DNA of 64,000 nt from Desmodus rotundus (lineage: Eukaryota; Chordata; Mammalia; Chiroptera; Phyllostomidae), in NCBI RefSeq assembly GCF_022682495.2, contig NC_071392.1, positions 106,444,896-106,508,895 of the forward strand, written 5' to 3'. This document shows positions 34,735 through 46,410 of the stretch, piece after piece; within the stretch, counting starts at the first letter, position 1, and each line of letters opens with the position of its first letter. A model generated the notes under the pieces. That model made no database searches and was not told the DNA's origin. It was given only the letters and a program-made list of their open reading frames with translations. Position numbers and translations under genes: made by a program.

Positions 34735-36025
34735 AGTTGACATACAGTAAAATTCACTCTTTTTGAACTATAGTTCTCTGGGTTTTGACAAATACAGGGA
34801 ATCACGTATCTATCACCCTCGCACATATAGGACAGACCCATCCCTCCAAGAAAGTTAGCTCATATTGTTGCTTTGCTGTGCACCCCTTCCTTCCCTACTC
34901 CCTGCCCCTGGCCACCACGGCACGTGCTCTGTCCCCACGGTTGTGCCTTGCTATGTAAATGCAGTCCTGCGTCACCTAGCTTTTTGAGCGGGACTTCTTT
35001 CACTTAGCATGATGCACTTGGGAGGCATCCATACTGCGGTGTGTATGCCTAGTTCAGTCTTTTCTTGCCGAATAGGACTCCCTCGCTCGGATCCATGACA
35101 ACTCGTACTTCTGTTTATCACCTGAAAAACATCTGCACTGTTTCTAGGTTTTGGTGATCAGGAGTAAAACTGTGACGTTATCACCCCAGTATTTGTATCA
35201 AGGATCAATGTAAGTTCTTGTTTCTTTTGGGTGAACGGTAGGCGTGGGGTTGCTGGGTTGTATGGTAAGTGTTTATTTACTTTTACAGGAAACCGTCAAT
35301 CTGTTTTCCAGCGGCTGTGACTTTTTGTGTACTTAAAAGCAATGTGTGAGTGTTCAATGTGTACCACATCCTCAGCAACACTAGGTGTTACCTTTAAAAA
35401 AATTAATTGTGGCCATTCTAGTAAGTGTGTAGAGGTATCCCATTGTAGTTTTAATTTGCATTCCCCTAATGAGGAACGATGTCGAGCACCTTTTCATATG
35501 CTTATTTGCTTTCTATACCATCTTTTGTGATGTGGTTGTTTAAATCTTTTGCCTATGTTAAAAAATTGGGTTGTTTGGTATATTATTACTGATCTCAGAG
35601 AATTTTTATATATTATGAACATAAGCATTTTGTGATTTTTAAATATTTTCTTCTAGCCCATGGCTGGTCTTTTCATTCTCTTTACTAACATCTATTTCAA
35701 AGCAAAAGATTTTGGTTTTGATGAAGTCCACCTGTATCAAATTTTTTTCTTTATGGACGGGGCTTTGGTGCCACATTAAAAGTTTCCTAGCCTAACTCAA
35801 CCTCACACAGATTTTCTCTTTTATGGCTACACCTTTTACATGGGGGTTTACGCTCCATTTTGAGCTAACTTTTGTACCTGGCCAGAGGTGTGGATCAGGG
35901 TGTCTTTTGCATACGAATGTCCAAACGTTCCATTTGTTTGTTGGAAGGACTCCCCTTTCTGTATTGAACGTTGCATTGTCGTTGTACTTTGTCGTTATCT
36001 CAGAGTGTTTTCTTTCTGTAAACCT
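34735..36025 (-). mobile_element. LINE L1, 3' UTR and ORF2 end
   Basis: Antisense L1. From its 3' end upward it shows, on the + strand, 'gttgacatacagtaaaattcactc', 'tctatcaccctcgcacata', 'ttctttcacttagcatgatgc', 'gggttgctgggttgtatggtaag', 'ctagtaagtgtgtagaggtatccc', 'tttgatgaagtccacctg', 'ccatttgtttgttggaagg'. All are in L1 order. Heavily mutated. Confidence 0.85.
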
Positions 36026-37159
36026 GCAGAGTCTTTTTTCAAACCCCAGTGTCTAGAGGATTCCATAATGCCTTGGAGTAGATAATTTTTATTTGTAGCT
36101 CAGGGCTATTGGGTTACCATTGCAATCTACAACCTTATTATCTTCAGTTCTAGGAATTTTTCTTTTTGATATCGGTTCTGTGATCATATACTTTGAGTTT
36201 TCTTTTGCTTTTTTTTTTCTTTTCTTTTCTTTCTGGACAAATGCTATTGGTCAGTTTTTGGACCTTGCAGGCTAATCCTCTAATTTCCTTATCCTTTTTC
36301 TTCTCTTTCTTTTCTACTTCTTGACAATTTCCTCAACTTCACCTTCTAAGCCATCTTTTGTAGTGTTCTATTGCAACTTTTATATTTTTAACATCTGAAA
36401 GCTCTCTTGGTTTTTTGCAACTTTTCTTATGACTTTCTATTTTTGGATGAAATATCTGCTCTGTAAGTTTCTTAAGATGCTTTTCGAATCATCTTTTGTT
36501 TTATATCTGTCCTTTTTCCTCTCTGTCTCGCTTTTATTTTGTGCATGTCAGAGGTTGCCTGGTTTGCTGTGAGTATCAGCTGTCCTTGCATATTTAAGAG
36601 AAGGGGCCTAAATTGTTGAGCGTGTATATTGGGCAGGAGGGGGCTTGCTGATTGATGGGCTTGGCCATGCACAGAAAGGCGGTAAACTGGTTTTTTCACT
36701 GGTGACTCTTGCAATGTTGACACGTAAAGTCTTTTCTTCTTTATCCAATCAGTTGCCCCCAAAGATAAACCCTCTGGTCTCCCGGAGGGGTGGACAGTAC
36801 ATATAAGGATGACTGCGACTGTTCTCAGGTTCAGTGGTTTCCACTCAGTGCCCTGGTTTTCCTGGATGCCCTGGTTTTGTATGGCACATTACCCATCCTC
36901 AGCCGGTCACGAAATCCTTTGTGCTTGGTCAGCTACATTAACCCAACCGTTGTTCTCCTTCCGTGGAGTTGACATCTCTCAGTTGCTGTCATTTCCCTTC
37001 CCATTCTCTTGGTACTTGTGGGTGTATGTCTTTTTAATTCCTTTATTTTTTAGTGAGAGTTGGGGAGAAAAGGGAGGTTAAGTCTTGTGTTGACTCTATT
37101 ATGTTAAACGTAAATTCTCCTCAAGCAGGTAGTGATTACTAGTCACACAAGCACACATA
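36026..37159 (-). mobile_element. Probable further L1-derived sequence, antisense
   Basis: AT-rich, long T-runs, and phrases such as 'cttcagttctaggaatttttc' and 'tatatttttaacatctgaaagctctcttgg' resemble the 5' untranslated or linker part of old L1s read backwards, as does 34600-34734 ('ggctgggtatagaattttag'). The match is from memory and weak. 36560-37080 is otherwise unassigned. Confidence 0.35.
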
Positions 37160-39540
37160 CACACATTGTTAAATATGCAAATTTTATTTTACAAAACCTG
37201 GAAACAAGCCATTAGTACTATTAGAAAGCTTTTTTGCTCACTTAAAATTATATCATTGATAATTTTTGTGCTATTGAATATTCTTTAATGACGAATTTTG
37301 CATCAATTAAATTATATCATATTGTCATATTATTATTTATTTAATCATGTCCTTAATCTTGGGCACTGAAATTGCTTCTAATTTTTCCCCACTATAAATA
37401 GTAGTGTTGTGACATTTGTCGTGTATATCTTAGGGCTTCTAATTATTCCTCTAGATTGGGACTGTCATGGGGCGATGTGGGCATTCAAATATGACATGTG
37501 ATTTCTATTTTGGTGTGTGATACATAAAGTGATAATGTGATTAATACTTTCAAACTGTCCTTCAGAAAAATCTTCGTGTCAACTTTACTCCAAGCATCAA
37601 GTGATTATTTACTAAACCTCTGCTAATGTAAGAATTACTACTTTGCTCATTCGAGGAGAGGAAATGACACCACACATATTAATTAGGACTTTCTGACCTC
37701 TGCAACCAAACATGTTTTATGTTTTGTCCTCTGTGCGTTATCTGTTCATGAACGTTTTTGTATTTTTCACATATGTTTATAGGATCTTCTGTGGAACAAG
37801 TTTACCTGCTACTTATATTAAAATATTTATTCCCCAGTTTTTATTTGCTTTCAGAATACTTGATGTCTGAAGAACAGTTTTACTTTTTAATTTGTCAATT
37901 ATAGAAAACTTTATATCTTCTTTTGCTTTGGGGCTTCCAAAGTTATTTTCTTATCTCCAAATTCAATAAATAACTCTCATATATTTTTTTCTCGATCTTA
38001 AATGATCTGATTTTTTCACTTTTTCATATTCAACTCTTTGTTCTTTCTATTTATGTATTAACTGACAAATGAATGAATCATTTTTTGGTTCATTGTGTGG
38101 ATAGGAGTCCAAGTCTGTCGTTTTCCAAATAGTTAACCGGCATCCCAGGAGCGTGGATTTATAGTCCGAACTCCCTGCACTGATTCGAAGTGGACACTTT
38201 CTTATCCAACACGTTCTATTATAGAATCTGTTGTTGGTTTGTTAGTTTATCCCTTTTTCTGTCAGGACTATCACCTTTAATTATTGTAGCTTTAGCAGGG
38301 ACTTAATATCTGATGGGACAGCCCCTTGTCTTTACACTTTGCCAAAAAAAATAGGGCTCTTTGTGTTTCCACTTATTTATTATTTATTTATGTCCTCACA
38401 CTTGGACATTTTTTTTTCATTGCTTTTAGAGAGAGCGGGAGGGAGAGAGAGAAACATCAGCGTGAGAGAGAAACATTGATTGGTTGCTTCCTGCACCTGC
38501 CCGGACTGGGGGATCGTCCACGCCCAGACCAGGGATTGAATCTGCAACCTAGGTGTGTGCCCTGACTGGGAATCGAACCTGTAATCCTTTGGTTACGGGA
38601 CAGTGCTCCAACCAGCTGAGCCACTCTAGGCAGGGCTTTGTGTTTTCTTTTAGATGATCTTTAGAATTACTTGATCAAATTCCAAAAAACTCTTGGGTTT
38701 GATTAGAATTGCAAATATTGTACAGATTTTTGTGTGTGTGAGAATTTTCACTTTGACTTTGTTACTCAGATTTGGAATCATGACATGTATATGCCCTTTT
38801 TCATGGTTCTTTTATATCCCTCAGTAAAGTTTTATGGGTTTCTTCACTCGGTCCTACACATTTCTGTTTAAGTTGATTCCTAGGTTTTTGCTACTATTAG
38901 GATTTCATTTATTTCCTGTTAGAGTTTCCAAGTGATTTTGCTGCTCTATAAGAAAGCTTTGTGTTTTACCTGTTTTTTAACCGCTCACCTTGCTGAACTG
39001 TTTCTTAATCAGTCCTGCAGATTTTTGAGTTGTTGCTTTGGGTTTTCTGTGTATTCAGTCTTCTCATCTGGGCAAACAATGGTAATTTGATCTCCTGCTT
39101 TTTATTATATATTCCTTTCTTCTTCCCTCACTTCCTCCTCTCCCTCCCTTTTGAATTTCATTCCTTAGAACTGGCAAATCAATGCTGAATAATGCTGATA
39201 TAGCCTTGTTTCATTTCTGAATTTAATGGAAATAACTTTGGTGTTTGAACTACCTGTGATGTTGTCTTTTAGTTTCAGACGGCACTCTGTTATTCTAAGG
39301 AAGCATTTTTCCACGTGTACAATACTGACTTTTAAAAAGCCAAAACCACTGAAAAGATTTTACCCCAAGCTTCTTTAGCAACATTAGGTTGAAGATTGTT
39401 TTTCTCACCTTCATTCTGCTAAAATGATAACATATAAATGCATTTCACATTTCCAAATGATCTTTCCATTACTGGAATAAACTTATTGTCCCTGAATATG
39501 CATAGATTTCGTTTTCTCTATAATGATTGAATATAATTAA
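37160..39540 (-). mobile_element. LINE L1 (second antisense copy), ORF2 and 3' UTR, interrupted by a SINE
   Basis: On the + strand it shows 'gcttctaatttttccccactataaatagtagtg' (3' UTR), 'ctttaattattgtagctttag' , 'gatcaaattccaaaaaactcttgg', 'gttgattcctaggtttttgct', 'ccttgctgaactgtttctt' and 'aatgctgatatagccttgtttc', all in reverse ORF2 order. A VES SINE at 38369-38636 splits it. Many stops and no intact frame. Confidence 0.8.
38369..38636 (-). mobile_element. VES SINE (bat) with target-site duplication
   Basis: Read in reverse it starts GCCCTGCCTAGAGTGGCTCA. On the + strand it shows paired 'gagagaaacat' motifs, 'ggttgcttcctgcacctgcc', two further B-box-like repeats ('agggattgaatctgcaacc' and 'gactgggaatcgaacctg') and the end 'gccactctaggcagggc'. 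The T-rich tail lies at the left. The L1 sequence ctttgtgttt occurs on both sides (38359-38368 and 38636-38645), a perfect 10-bp target-site duplication. Confidence 0.92.
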
Positions 39541-40639
39541 TTCAGGGAGAAATTTCTGTGTACATATTTACAGGTGGGACTGTTCTCTGGTTTTTAAATT
39601 TTCAAAACATTTAGAAAGGTTTGTTAAATGAAAAAACATAAACACGATTTAGAGACCCAGCAGCTGGGAAGGGCTCGTACTGAAAAGCCACCACATGCTG
39701 TCCGGCATCTCTGCCTCCCAGAGCCCACTTCCACGGGCATTTGTTTCTACTTTTGTTTCTTCTGGGAGCTGTGTGCATGGATAAAGGCTTTGCCTAAAGT
39801 GCTCTACTGCCTTTCTCTTAGAAGAAGAACTTGCCCTCTTAAATCACCCTCTACTTTCCATTGTAGTTAGAGCTTACTTTTCACGGCTTTCACTGGTACT
39901 CTTTGCCAATTCAGCTAGCGTGCCGAAGCCTCCACTTCCTGTCCCAGCTCCATCCGTGGCAGGTCCCGGGTAAGGTGAGGAGGCCATCGGTGCTCTCCCC
40001 TCTCCTCACTCAGCTCCCTCTTTCTTGTCTCTCAGCCTTGGCTTTCCTCTTTTGTGGCCAAGGTCGGTAATTTTTAGACTTTTTGCTGTAACACTTGTTG
40101 CCTTTCATGATTAGGTAGTTTCATGATGATGAAAGTTGAAAACCCATAGATAACACATTTATTATGGCTACACAAATGGTTTCACTGCAAAGCCAGGGTG
40201 CTGGGATCATAGTTTGTTTTCTGTCAGACTCAGGGATATCCTCTGTACCTCTCAAAGGAGAGTGCTCCTCGTTTGAAGATTGACTAGATTGTCTCTTATG
40301 TTCACATTTCGCCATTTACTTTTATCATACCCCCTAAGCTATTGACCCCTCCTCTTCTGTGAGAGACGTCGCTCACTTCCCCAGCCATTTGTCCTGCTGG
40401 TCCAATCATTGCAGTATTCTGCGTGGCCATCAACTGAGTTGCCCTTTCACAGATAATACTGCGGCTTCATCCCAACACAGAAGGTTTCTTTTCCCCCATC
40501 CCCAAGCTTGGAAGTGTGTTTGCTTTCAAACATGCTTTAGGAGGCTCACAGGAGCCTGGTATCAAAATGAAATGAAAGAGAACACACAAATTAAGTATTT
40601 TCAGTCCAAATAAGGCCACATTCTCATATAACTTCCAAA
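39541..40639. other. Unassigned intron sequence
   Basis: No clear repeat or gene. AT-rich at the start, then unique. Confidence 0.4.
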
Positions 40640-40860
40640 GAAAGACTATGTATATGGGAAGTGAAATCTTTGAGGTCTTATATGACTCAAGTGTTTGGGT
40701 CAGATTCAATTGATAGTTTTGCTGGGTATGCAATTTTTGGCTGAAAACATTTTTTCCTTCAAAATGTAAAGCTGTTGTGACATTTTTTCTAGGATACAAA
40801 GTAGTTGATAAGAAATCCTCTCTATTAAGGCCCCCTCTTGTCATTGTGGTTTTTAAACTT
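40640..40860 (-). mobile_element. L1-derived fragment, antisense, weak
   Basis: 'gttttgctgggtatgcaatttttggctgaaaacattttttcc' and 'gttgataagaaatcctct' match a segment common at the 5' side of old L1s read backwards. Confidence 0.4.
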
Positions 40861-42024
40861 AAGACACTTAAAAAAAAAAATCCATGTATCATTTTAAAAA
40901 AGCCCTAGGATATAACTATCAATGGTCAGTTTGCTCTTTGGATCTGAAAATATTTATTAAATTTTGTGCTATTTTTCATTTGGTCTTAATATCAGGTATG
41001 TGCAAACATCCTAGAAAATGCTGGAAAGCAGGCAACAGCTTTTAGATTTGGAACTGGCAGAAAACCTTTTTCTTGGCACAGACTTAATTTGCTGCCTGAT
41101 TCGCTCTGCCATATATCAAAGTCTCTGATTTCCATCATGGTTTGGGCTTTGCCTTCTCCCTTGGTGTCGGCAATCCCTTTAGCTTTAGGTGAAAACTCGT
41201 CTCTTCATCCAGTCACCTGACAAACCCTATCCCCCCAAGGCCAGTTCTCTACCCCGTACTGCCCCTCGCTCCAGGGCCGTGTTTGGGTACAGGAACACAC
41301 AGCTGACCAGCACACATAATCAGGTGGGCTCCATATTCTTTAACGCCTGTAAACGGATGTGGTGTGTCTGTCCATTCTTTACTCAGGTGAGTGATGAGCC
41401 TTCCAAAGAACCTACTACGTGAACATTAGTGAGTAGTGTAGATTTTACCAATATTCCTTACTTGAGAATGAGAGAGCGTACACTTTAGAGGAAACCGCTG
41501 AAAATGAGTATCAGACTTTTATTTTTCTCTCTCTGTTCTCCTCTGTACTTCTACTGATTTTATTTAACTCTTCCTTTCTCTTCCTCAACATTTGGCCTAG
41601 TTTGTGTGATTTCTCTTCTCTCTTCTATTGTATTTTGTCTGCCTTCAATTCTGGAAAGCAGTTAAGCTCTGTTTGCCTCTCTTACCCACATGCTTGCATA
41701 CATAAACCCATCTTGGTGCTGAGCAAAACAAGGGGCCTGTGAACGGGAGGACCTTCCTCTTAAGAAAATAGTAAAAATATTTCTTCTCACTCGTAGGGGT
41801 TATTCTCAAGAGAAATTCTTGTGAGTGACACGTCTTTTATCTCATTACGAACAGTAGAACTCTGGTGTCACTCTTGACCGAACGTGGCCCTGAAGATGAC
41901 AGCTTTGTTTCCTCCCGTATAAAATCGTGGGCTACAAGATTCCAGGGTTCCTCTGCGCGCGAACATTTTATCATCCTGTGAATGAGATAACTGAAGTCGT
42001 TTTCATGGAGTAATAACAGCTCAT
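40861..42024. other. Unassigned intron sequence
   Basis: No repeat or gene recognised. Begins after an A11 run near 40870. Confidence 0.4.
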
Positions 42025-42190
42025 TCATTCACAAATACATTTATTGAAAACTTACTCTTCATATAAAATTTGAGAGCTTGCAAAGCAATTTACATATATT
42101 ATCTAATTTAGTACTCCTAAAAAAAAAATCCATGAGTTCTCAACTTATATATGGAAAACGTGACTCAGATGTTAAGATCATTGATGGAAA
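42025..42190 (-). mobile_element. SINE MIR / L2-type 3' end
   Basis: Reverse orientation: 'attcattcacaaatacatttattgaaaacttactc', 'gcttgcaaagcaatttacatatattatctaatttagtactcc', then an A-run and 'acttatatatggaaaacgtgactcag'. Confidence 0.55.
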
Positions 42191-43589
42191 TTGTGTTACA
42201 GCATTCCTCTTGCCCAATACCTAGTGAACTGAGCAAACTAAGGTACAAGAAAGTAAAAATTAAATTCACTACAACATCTAAGCAAGATAAAGGGAATAAT
42301 CAGATGCAGTGAATTTTAAAAACTGGTAAATAAGGAAAGAAAGAGGCAATACTGTTGAGTTGTAGCGAGCTAGAGCTGGACTTCGCTTTCCCTATCCATT
42401 AAAAAGCACACCCTGAGATTTCTCACTAAGACCCAAACATCTGGAGGAAAACAAGTGGGATGGATAATATCATCATCTCCCTGTCTGACTGCAGAGTAAG
42501 AAAAATGGCCTGGGTCGGGGGTGGGGGTAGAGACAAGTACAGGGAGAAAGGTTGAAGGGTTATGGAGGTGGTCCACTGTCTCATGGTAAGAAAAGCTTCA
42601 GGACCACAGTCTGGTTTGGAGACATAATGGAAAACAAGAGAATACCTCCCTCTAGGAAGAGTAAATACCTACAAGGAGATGGAGTGAATCTGATTATAGG
42701 ATATTTCTCAAAGCCTGAGAAGGAATAGATCTCTAGTATTCTAACCATGACTGTCACCCTGGCCGAGCTCTCTCCTTCCTGTCACTGTTTCTTTAGGTTA
42801 CAGAAATCTAGCCAAAAAAGAAAAAAAAAAAACACCCTCCATCTTAAACTTGTTTCAAGGGGAAAACAAACTGTTCCTTGCTATGGCGGGAAGAGAGTCA
42901 GGTGTCACCTGTGCTATATATCACAGCAAATGGAATGTCAGGACAGAGCCACCCAAGCGCAGCAAGGAGAGAAATGGCAAGGTAACATCAGGACATTAAA
43001 AACAAAAAAAATAAAGCAAGCAAACAGGGGCTGTAGAATGCAAAAACATTATTTTCAACCCAGAAAGAAGTATAAATTAAGGCGTAGACCTGAATTATTC
43101 ACAATTACTTTGCAGAATGACTTGATATGAAGTCAATAAGGTAAGAAACAGCTTGAAGATGAGGTGATAAATCTGCAGAATGAGGTTAATAGGGACAAAC
43201 AGAAAGAAGTTGAGGCCCCAAATGGAATTCATGGGATTAAAGAGCCCTCCGGTAAATTAGGAGCAGCAGAAACAAAACAAAGCAAAAGCCAGACAGACTA
43301 TATACTGCAGGAGGGAAAGTCTTCCCCAACACATGGGTGCAGATGGCAGATTGGTGCAGGCAATCAGGGGCAGGTTAATAAACAGATAGCTAAAAGGGAA
43401 AAGAAGATTTACTCAAAGTGAGTAGAGGTATGTAGGTACATACATGCATAAAAAACATTCATTCAAATACTTACCATAATATGGCTTACTTTAATATAGC
43501 ATACAAAGAACAAATGCTGTTGAATTGACTATGCATGAGGCAGTTTTTTTTAAAAAGAGGTTTATATGTAATTAATTTTTTTACAACAA
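42191..43589. other. Unassigned intron sequence
   Basis: A-rich in sense (several A-runs at about 42815-42832 and 43002-43011), consistent with decayed LINE debris, but I cannot name it. The Lys/Gln-rich frames at 42747-43130 and 43164-43421 mirror that composition. Confidence 0.4.
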
Positions 43590-43745
43590 GAGGATTAGTT
43601 AGGTCAACACTGTTACTTTGCAATTTATAGATGAGGAAATGAAGACGTGATGAGTAACTTGCCCAAGTTTACACCCTAAGTATATGTAGCGGAGTTGTGA
43701 TGCGAAAGAGCAGGACTGCGCTATTCTGCCTCCGAATAGAAAAAG
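43590..43745 (-). mobile_element. SINE MIR
   Basis: Reverse MIR: 'actttgcaatttatagatgaggaaatgaagac', 'gagtaacttgcccaagtttacacc', 'aggactgcgctattctgcctcc'. Confidence 0.75.
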
Positions 43746-43804
43746 GTCCTGACGTGAATTAATAACTAAATTTGCAGCTAAAAAGACCATGTGTTGCAAG
43801 CAAG

Positions 43805-43890
43805 GGCACTGTTTACCTTCCCACCAGCAATGTATGAGAGTTTCAGTTTCTCCACATCTCCCCAGCACTTAATTACTGTTTGGGTTTCCC
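43805..43890 (-). mobile_element. LINE L1 3' UTR fragment, antisense
   Basis: 'cttcccaccagcaatgtatgagagtttcagtttctccacatctccccagcactt' is a very well-known L1M 3' UTR block in reverse orientation. Confidence 0.8.
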
Positions 43891-43904
43891 CTCTTTTTTT
43901 TTTT

Positions 43905-45080
43905 GATTATAGAATTCCACTTGTAAGGTATGTATAATAGGCAAATTCATAGAGACGGAAAGGAGATCAGAGGTTACCAGACTGGGGGAGGGGAGAGCAG
44001 GGTGTTGCTGCTTAGTGTTTATGTTAGTGGCAAACGGCACTAGGTGTTGGACCTTGGTCCTTGAGTTTTGGCTAAGAAAGAATTTAGAGCCAAGACTCAA
44101 AGACAAGCAGAAGTTTATTCAGAAGGTCACAGAGGTAGAAGAGGTGAGCCACGGAAGAAGGGAGCCAGCTGGGCTGCATGGGCTTAAGAAACAAGCTACA
44201 GAGGCCAAAGCAGGGCTCTTGGAGCTGAGGGGAAAGAAGGCAAAGGTCCTCTGCAGCTCAAGGGAAGAAATGGGGAGGAAGGGTGTGGGTGTGTGAGTGA
44301 GAGCAGGGGAGAGAGAGGGGAAGGAGAGAGGAGGAGGGAGAGCATGCGCTGGGTACTTCACCTTCAGGGCTTTTATCTGGAGGTCTCAGGGGAGGATCTC
44401 AGTAGAATATTCATTGGCTTTGCAGGAGTGTCCTTTCAGGGTTTTTGTCCCTACTGATTGGTCAGTGACAGGGTAGGGGGGTCTTTAGTCATCGCAGCTG
44501 GTCCTGATGTCAGCCACGATTGTTGCCCCTGCCTGGCCTGGATTCTTTCCTGGGCCTGGAGCTGAAACACAACCGGGGACTAGATGTTATTTCTAGGGCT
44601 TAGTGCTTAAGGGAGGGGTCACACAAGGGCTTATATGGGAGTCATGTGAGGCTCTTCTGTGGCCCCCTTGTTCTCCCTTTAAGGGGGTCTGCCACATGAC
44701 TAGCCACATGCCAGGCAAGGAAAGGTCAGGGGAGGGTCCGAACTGCATGACCAGCGATATGCTAGGGGAGGAAAGGTCACCCTGGGGGTGAGGTCCCGCC
44801 TTGCAGTTGTCCATTGCTTGGCACCAGGGTCTTTCTGCCCTGGGGACCTTCCGCGCCTGGCGTATTGTTTCTGCTCTGTCCGTGTCTGTCTAACTGCCTG
44901 CCGCGGTCGCAGAATCTCCCTTTGGGTGACGAGAAGTTTCGGAAATGGGTAATGGGGCCGGGAGCACAATATTGTGATTGTAATTAATGCCACTCAGTCG
45001 TAGACTTAAAAATGGGTTAAAAATAGCAAACTTTGTGTTTTATATTTTACCACAATAAGAACAATTAAAAAAGATACTGT
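43905..45080 (+). mobile_element. LINE L1 3' UTR, split by an ERV LTR
   Basis: The left part (43905-44035) has 'attcatagagacggaaaggag' and 'ggttaccagactgggggaggggagag'. The right part (44910-45080) resumes with 'gacgagaagtttcgg', 'gcacaatattgtgattgtaattaatgccactc', 'acttaaaaatgggttaaaa' and 'ttttaccacaataag', an L1 3' end with an A-rich tail. The two parts join in one consensus order across the LTR. Confidence 0.8.
44040..44910 (-). mobile_element. Endogenous retrovirus LTR (solo), antisense, inside an L1
   Basis: About 870 bp inserted in the L1 3' UTR. Its left side contains 'gcagaagtttattcagaagg' (about 44108-44127), which on the minus strand gives an AATAAA poly(A) signal close to the R/U5 junction. 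Two diverged copies of a 'gaaaggtca' block with 'catgac' nearby (44711-44780) suggest U3 direct repeats. No retroviral genes adjoin it. Ends approximate; no target-site duplication identified. Confidence 0.55.
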
Positions 45081-45164
45081 GTTCCAGGAAAATTTGGTAT
45101 AGAATGTAGAACACCGAAACATATTCTAGTTAAGCTTTTAAACCTTAAGATAAAAAAAAAAAAA

Positions 45165-46195
45165 AATGGCAGTTTCCAGACACAGGAACATCCTCCACAA
45201 GGAGAAGAAAAAATACCAGCTGGCTTCCAACTTCTGTCCAGCACCATTTGGTTTTGGAAGACAATGGAATAGCGTCTAGTAGATTTGATGGAAGGAAAGC
45301 GTAGCCCAAGAATATCATGGGTATTGAGCTAACAAGCAATTGTCCTCAAGCATAAACGTACTCAGAATAAATATAACTTCCATGAGATCTTGAAAAAAAA
45401 TACTGAATCACAAAATCCAGCCAATTAAGAATGAATGAAAGTAAAATGTTTATGAATGCGGAATTCATGGTATAAGGATTGATGATGAGTAGCGACTCCG
45501 TATAAATAGAGAACTAACAATAATCAACTCGGGCAATTACAGTTACAGATCAGGATGTGAAGATTATTCACCAGGCAGCAAAACAACTGTTCACACCAAC
45601 AATTATAGCTGAGAAATTGGGAGATGGGGAGGTGGGGAGGTGAGGAGGTGAGAAGACGTCTGGGAGTACAAATGCCATCTTTCACAGTATGGAGTCATTA
45701 AAGAGTGTTTAGAATTCAAATAAATAGTTAAAAAACAACATAATGACTCCAAACTCTTTATGTTTTTTTTCACAATCTGTATTCTTCACCTCAAAGGGAT
45801 CTTTTGGCAAATATCTCATGGCATATAAACATCTGAAGGTCTAGTTCTTTTCCTACAGTTTTGTTTTAATTTCCCTCTTCTGGTGAATACCAGTAATAAT
45901 GAGTGTAACACAGAACAGTGTACAGTAGCATATAATATTTTATCCCGCGTTTGACAGTATGTATGTCTTCCTCTTCTTCTGTCAATCAAACATTCGGCAC
46001 CCATCCCTTTGGCTTTGTATATATCAAAGTTCACAGTGATGTTTGCCATCATTAATGGCAGCTATTTCTGGGTGGTGAGGCTTGGGATTTTTTTCTAACT
46101 TGGATCTTTGTATGTTTTCATTTCTTGAATTGTCCAAAATAAGCATGTATCATTTTTACGATAATAAAGTGATCTTTCTTTAAAAATACAAAGGC
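45165..46195 (+). mobile_element. LINE L1 (L1ME-type) 3' UTR
   Basis: Sense: 'ccagctggcttccaacttctgtcc', 'ggaagacaatggaatagcgtc', 'gcccaagaatatcatgggta', later 'ctatttctgggtggtgaggc', and the 3' end 'ccaaaataagcatgtatcatttttacgataataaag'. A second tail-like block follows at 46200-46320. Middle part weakly matched. Confidence 0.6.
45620..45652 (+). repeat. Short G-rich minisatellite-like tract
   Basis: About four imperfect GAGGTG(G/A)G units in tandem. Could form a two-tetrad G-quadruplex. Confidence 0.7.
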
Positions 46196-46329
46196 AAAGC
46201 AAATATGCCAAAATGTTAAAAATGGTAATCCCAGAAAGCAGAGCTATGGATGTTTATTCTTTGTAGGTTTTCCTATTTTCAGATACTTTTAATTTATTAA
46301 AATTTAAATAGCATTAAAAACATAAGTGC

Positions 46330-46410
46330 AAAGGGGCTCGGCTTACATCCCATAGCTAGCAAGTAGCAGAGCCTGGCCTGGACTCAAGCTCTGATGCTGG
46401 AGCACAGGGA
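46330..46410 (-). mobile_element. SINE MIR fragment
   Basis: 'catcccatagctagcaagtagcagagcctggcctggactcaagctctgatgctgg' matches the reverse MIR 5' half. Confidence 0.65.

Noticed and set aside
44040..44910. Full endogenous provirus
   Set aside because: Only an LTR is present; no gag, pol or env-like sequence is adjacent and there is no second LTR.
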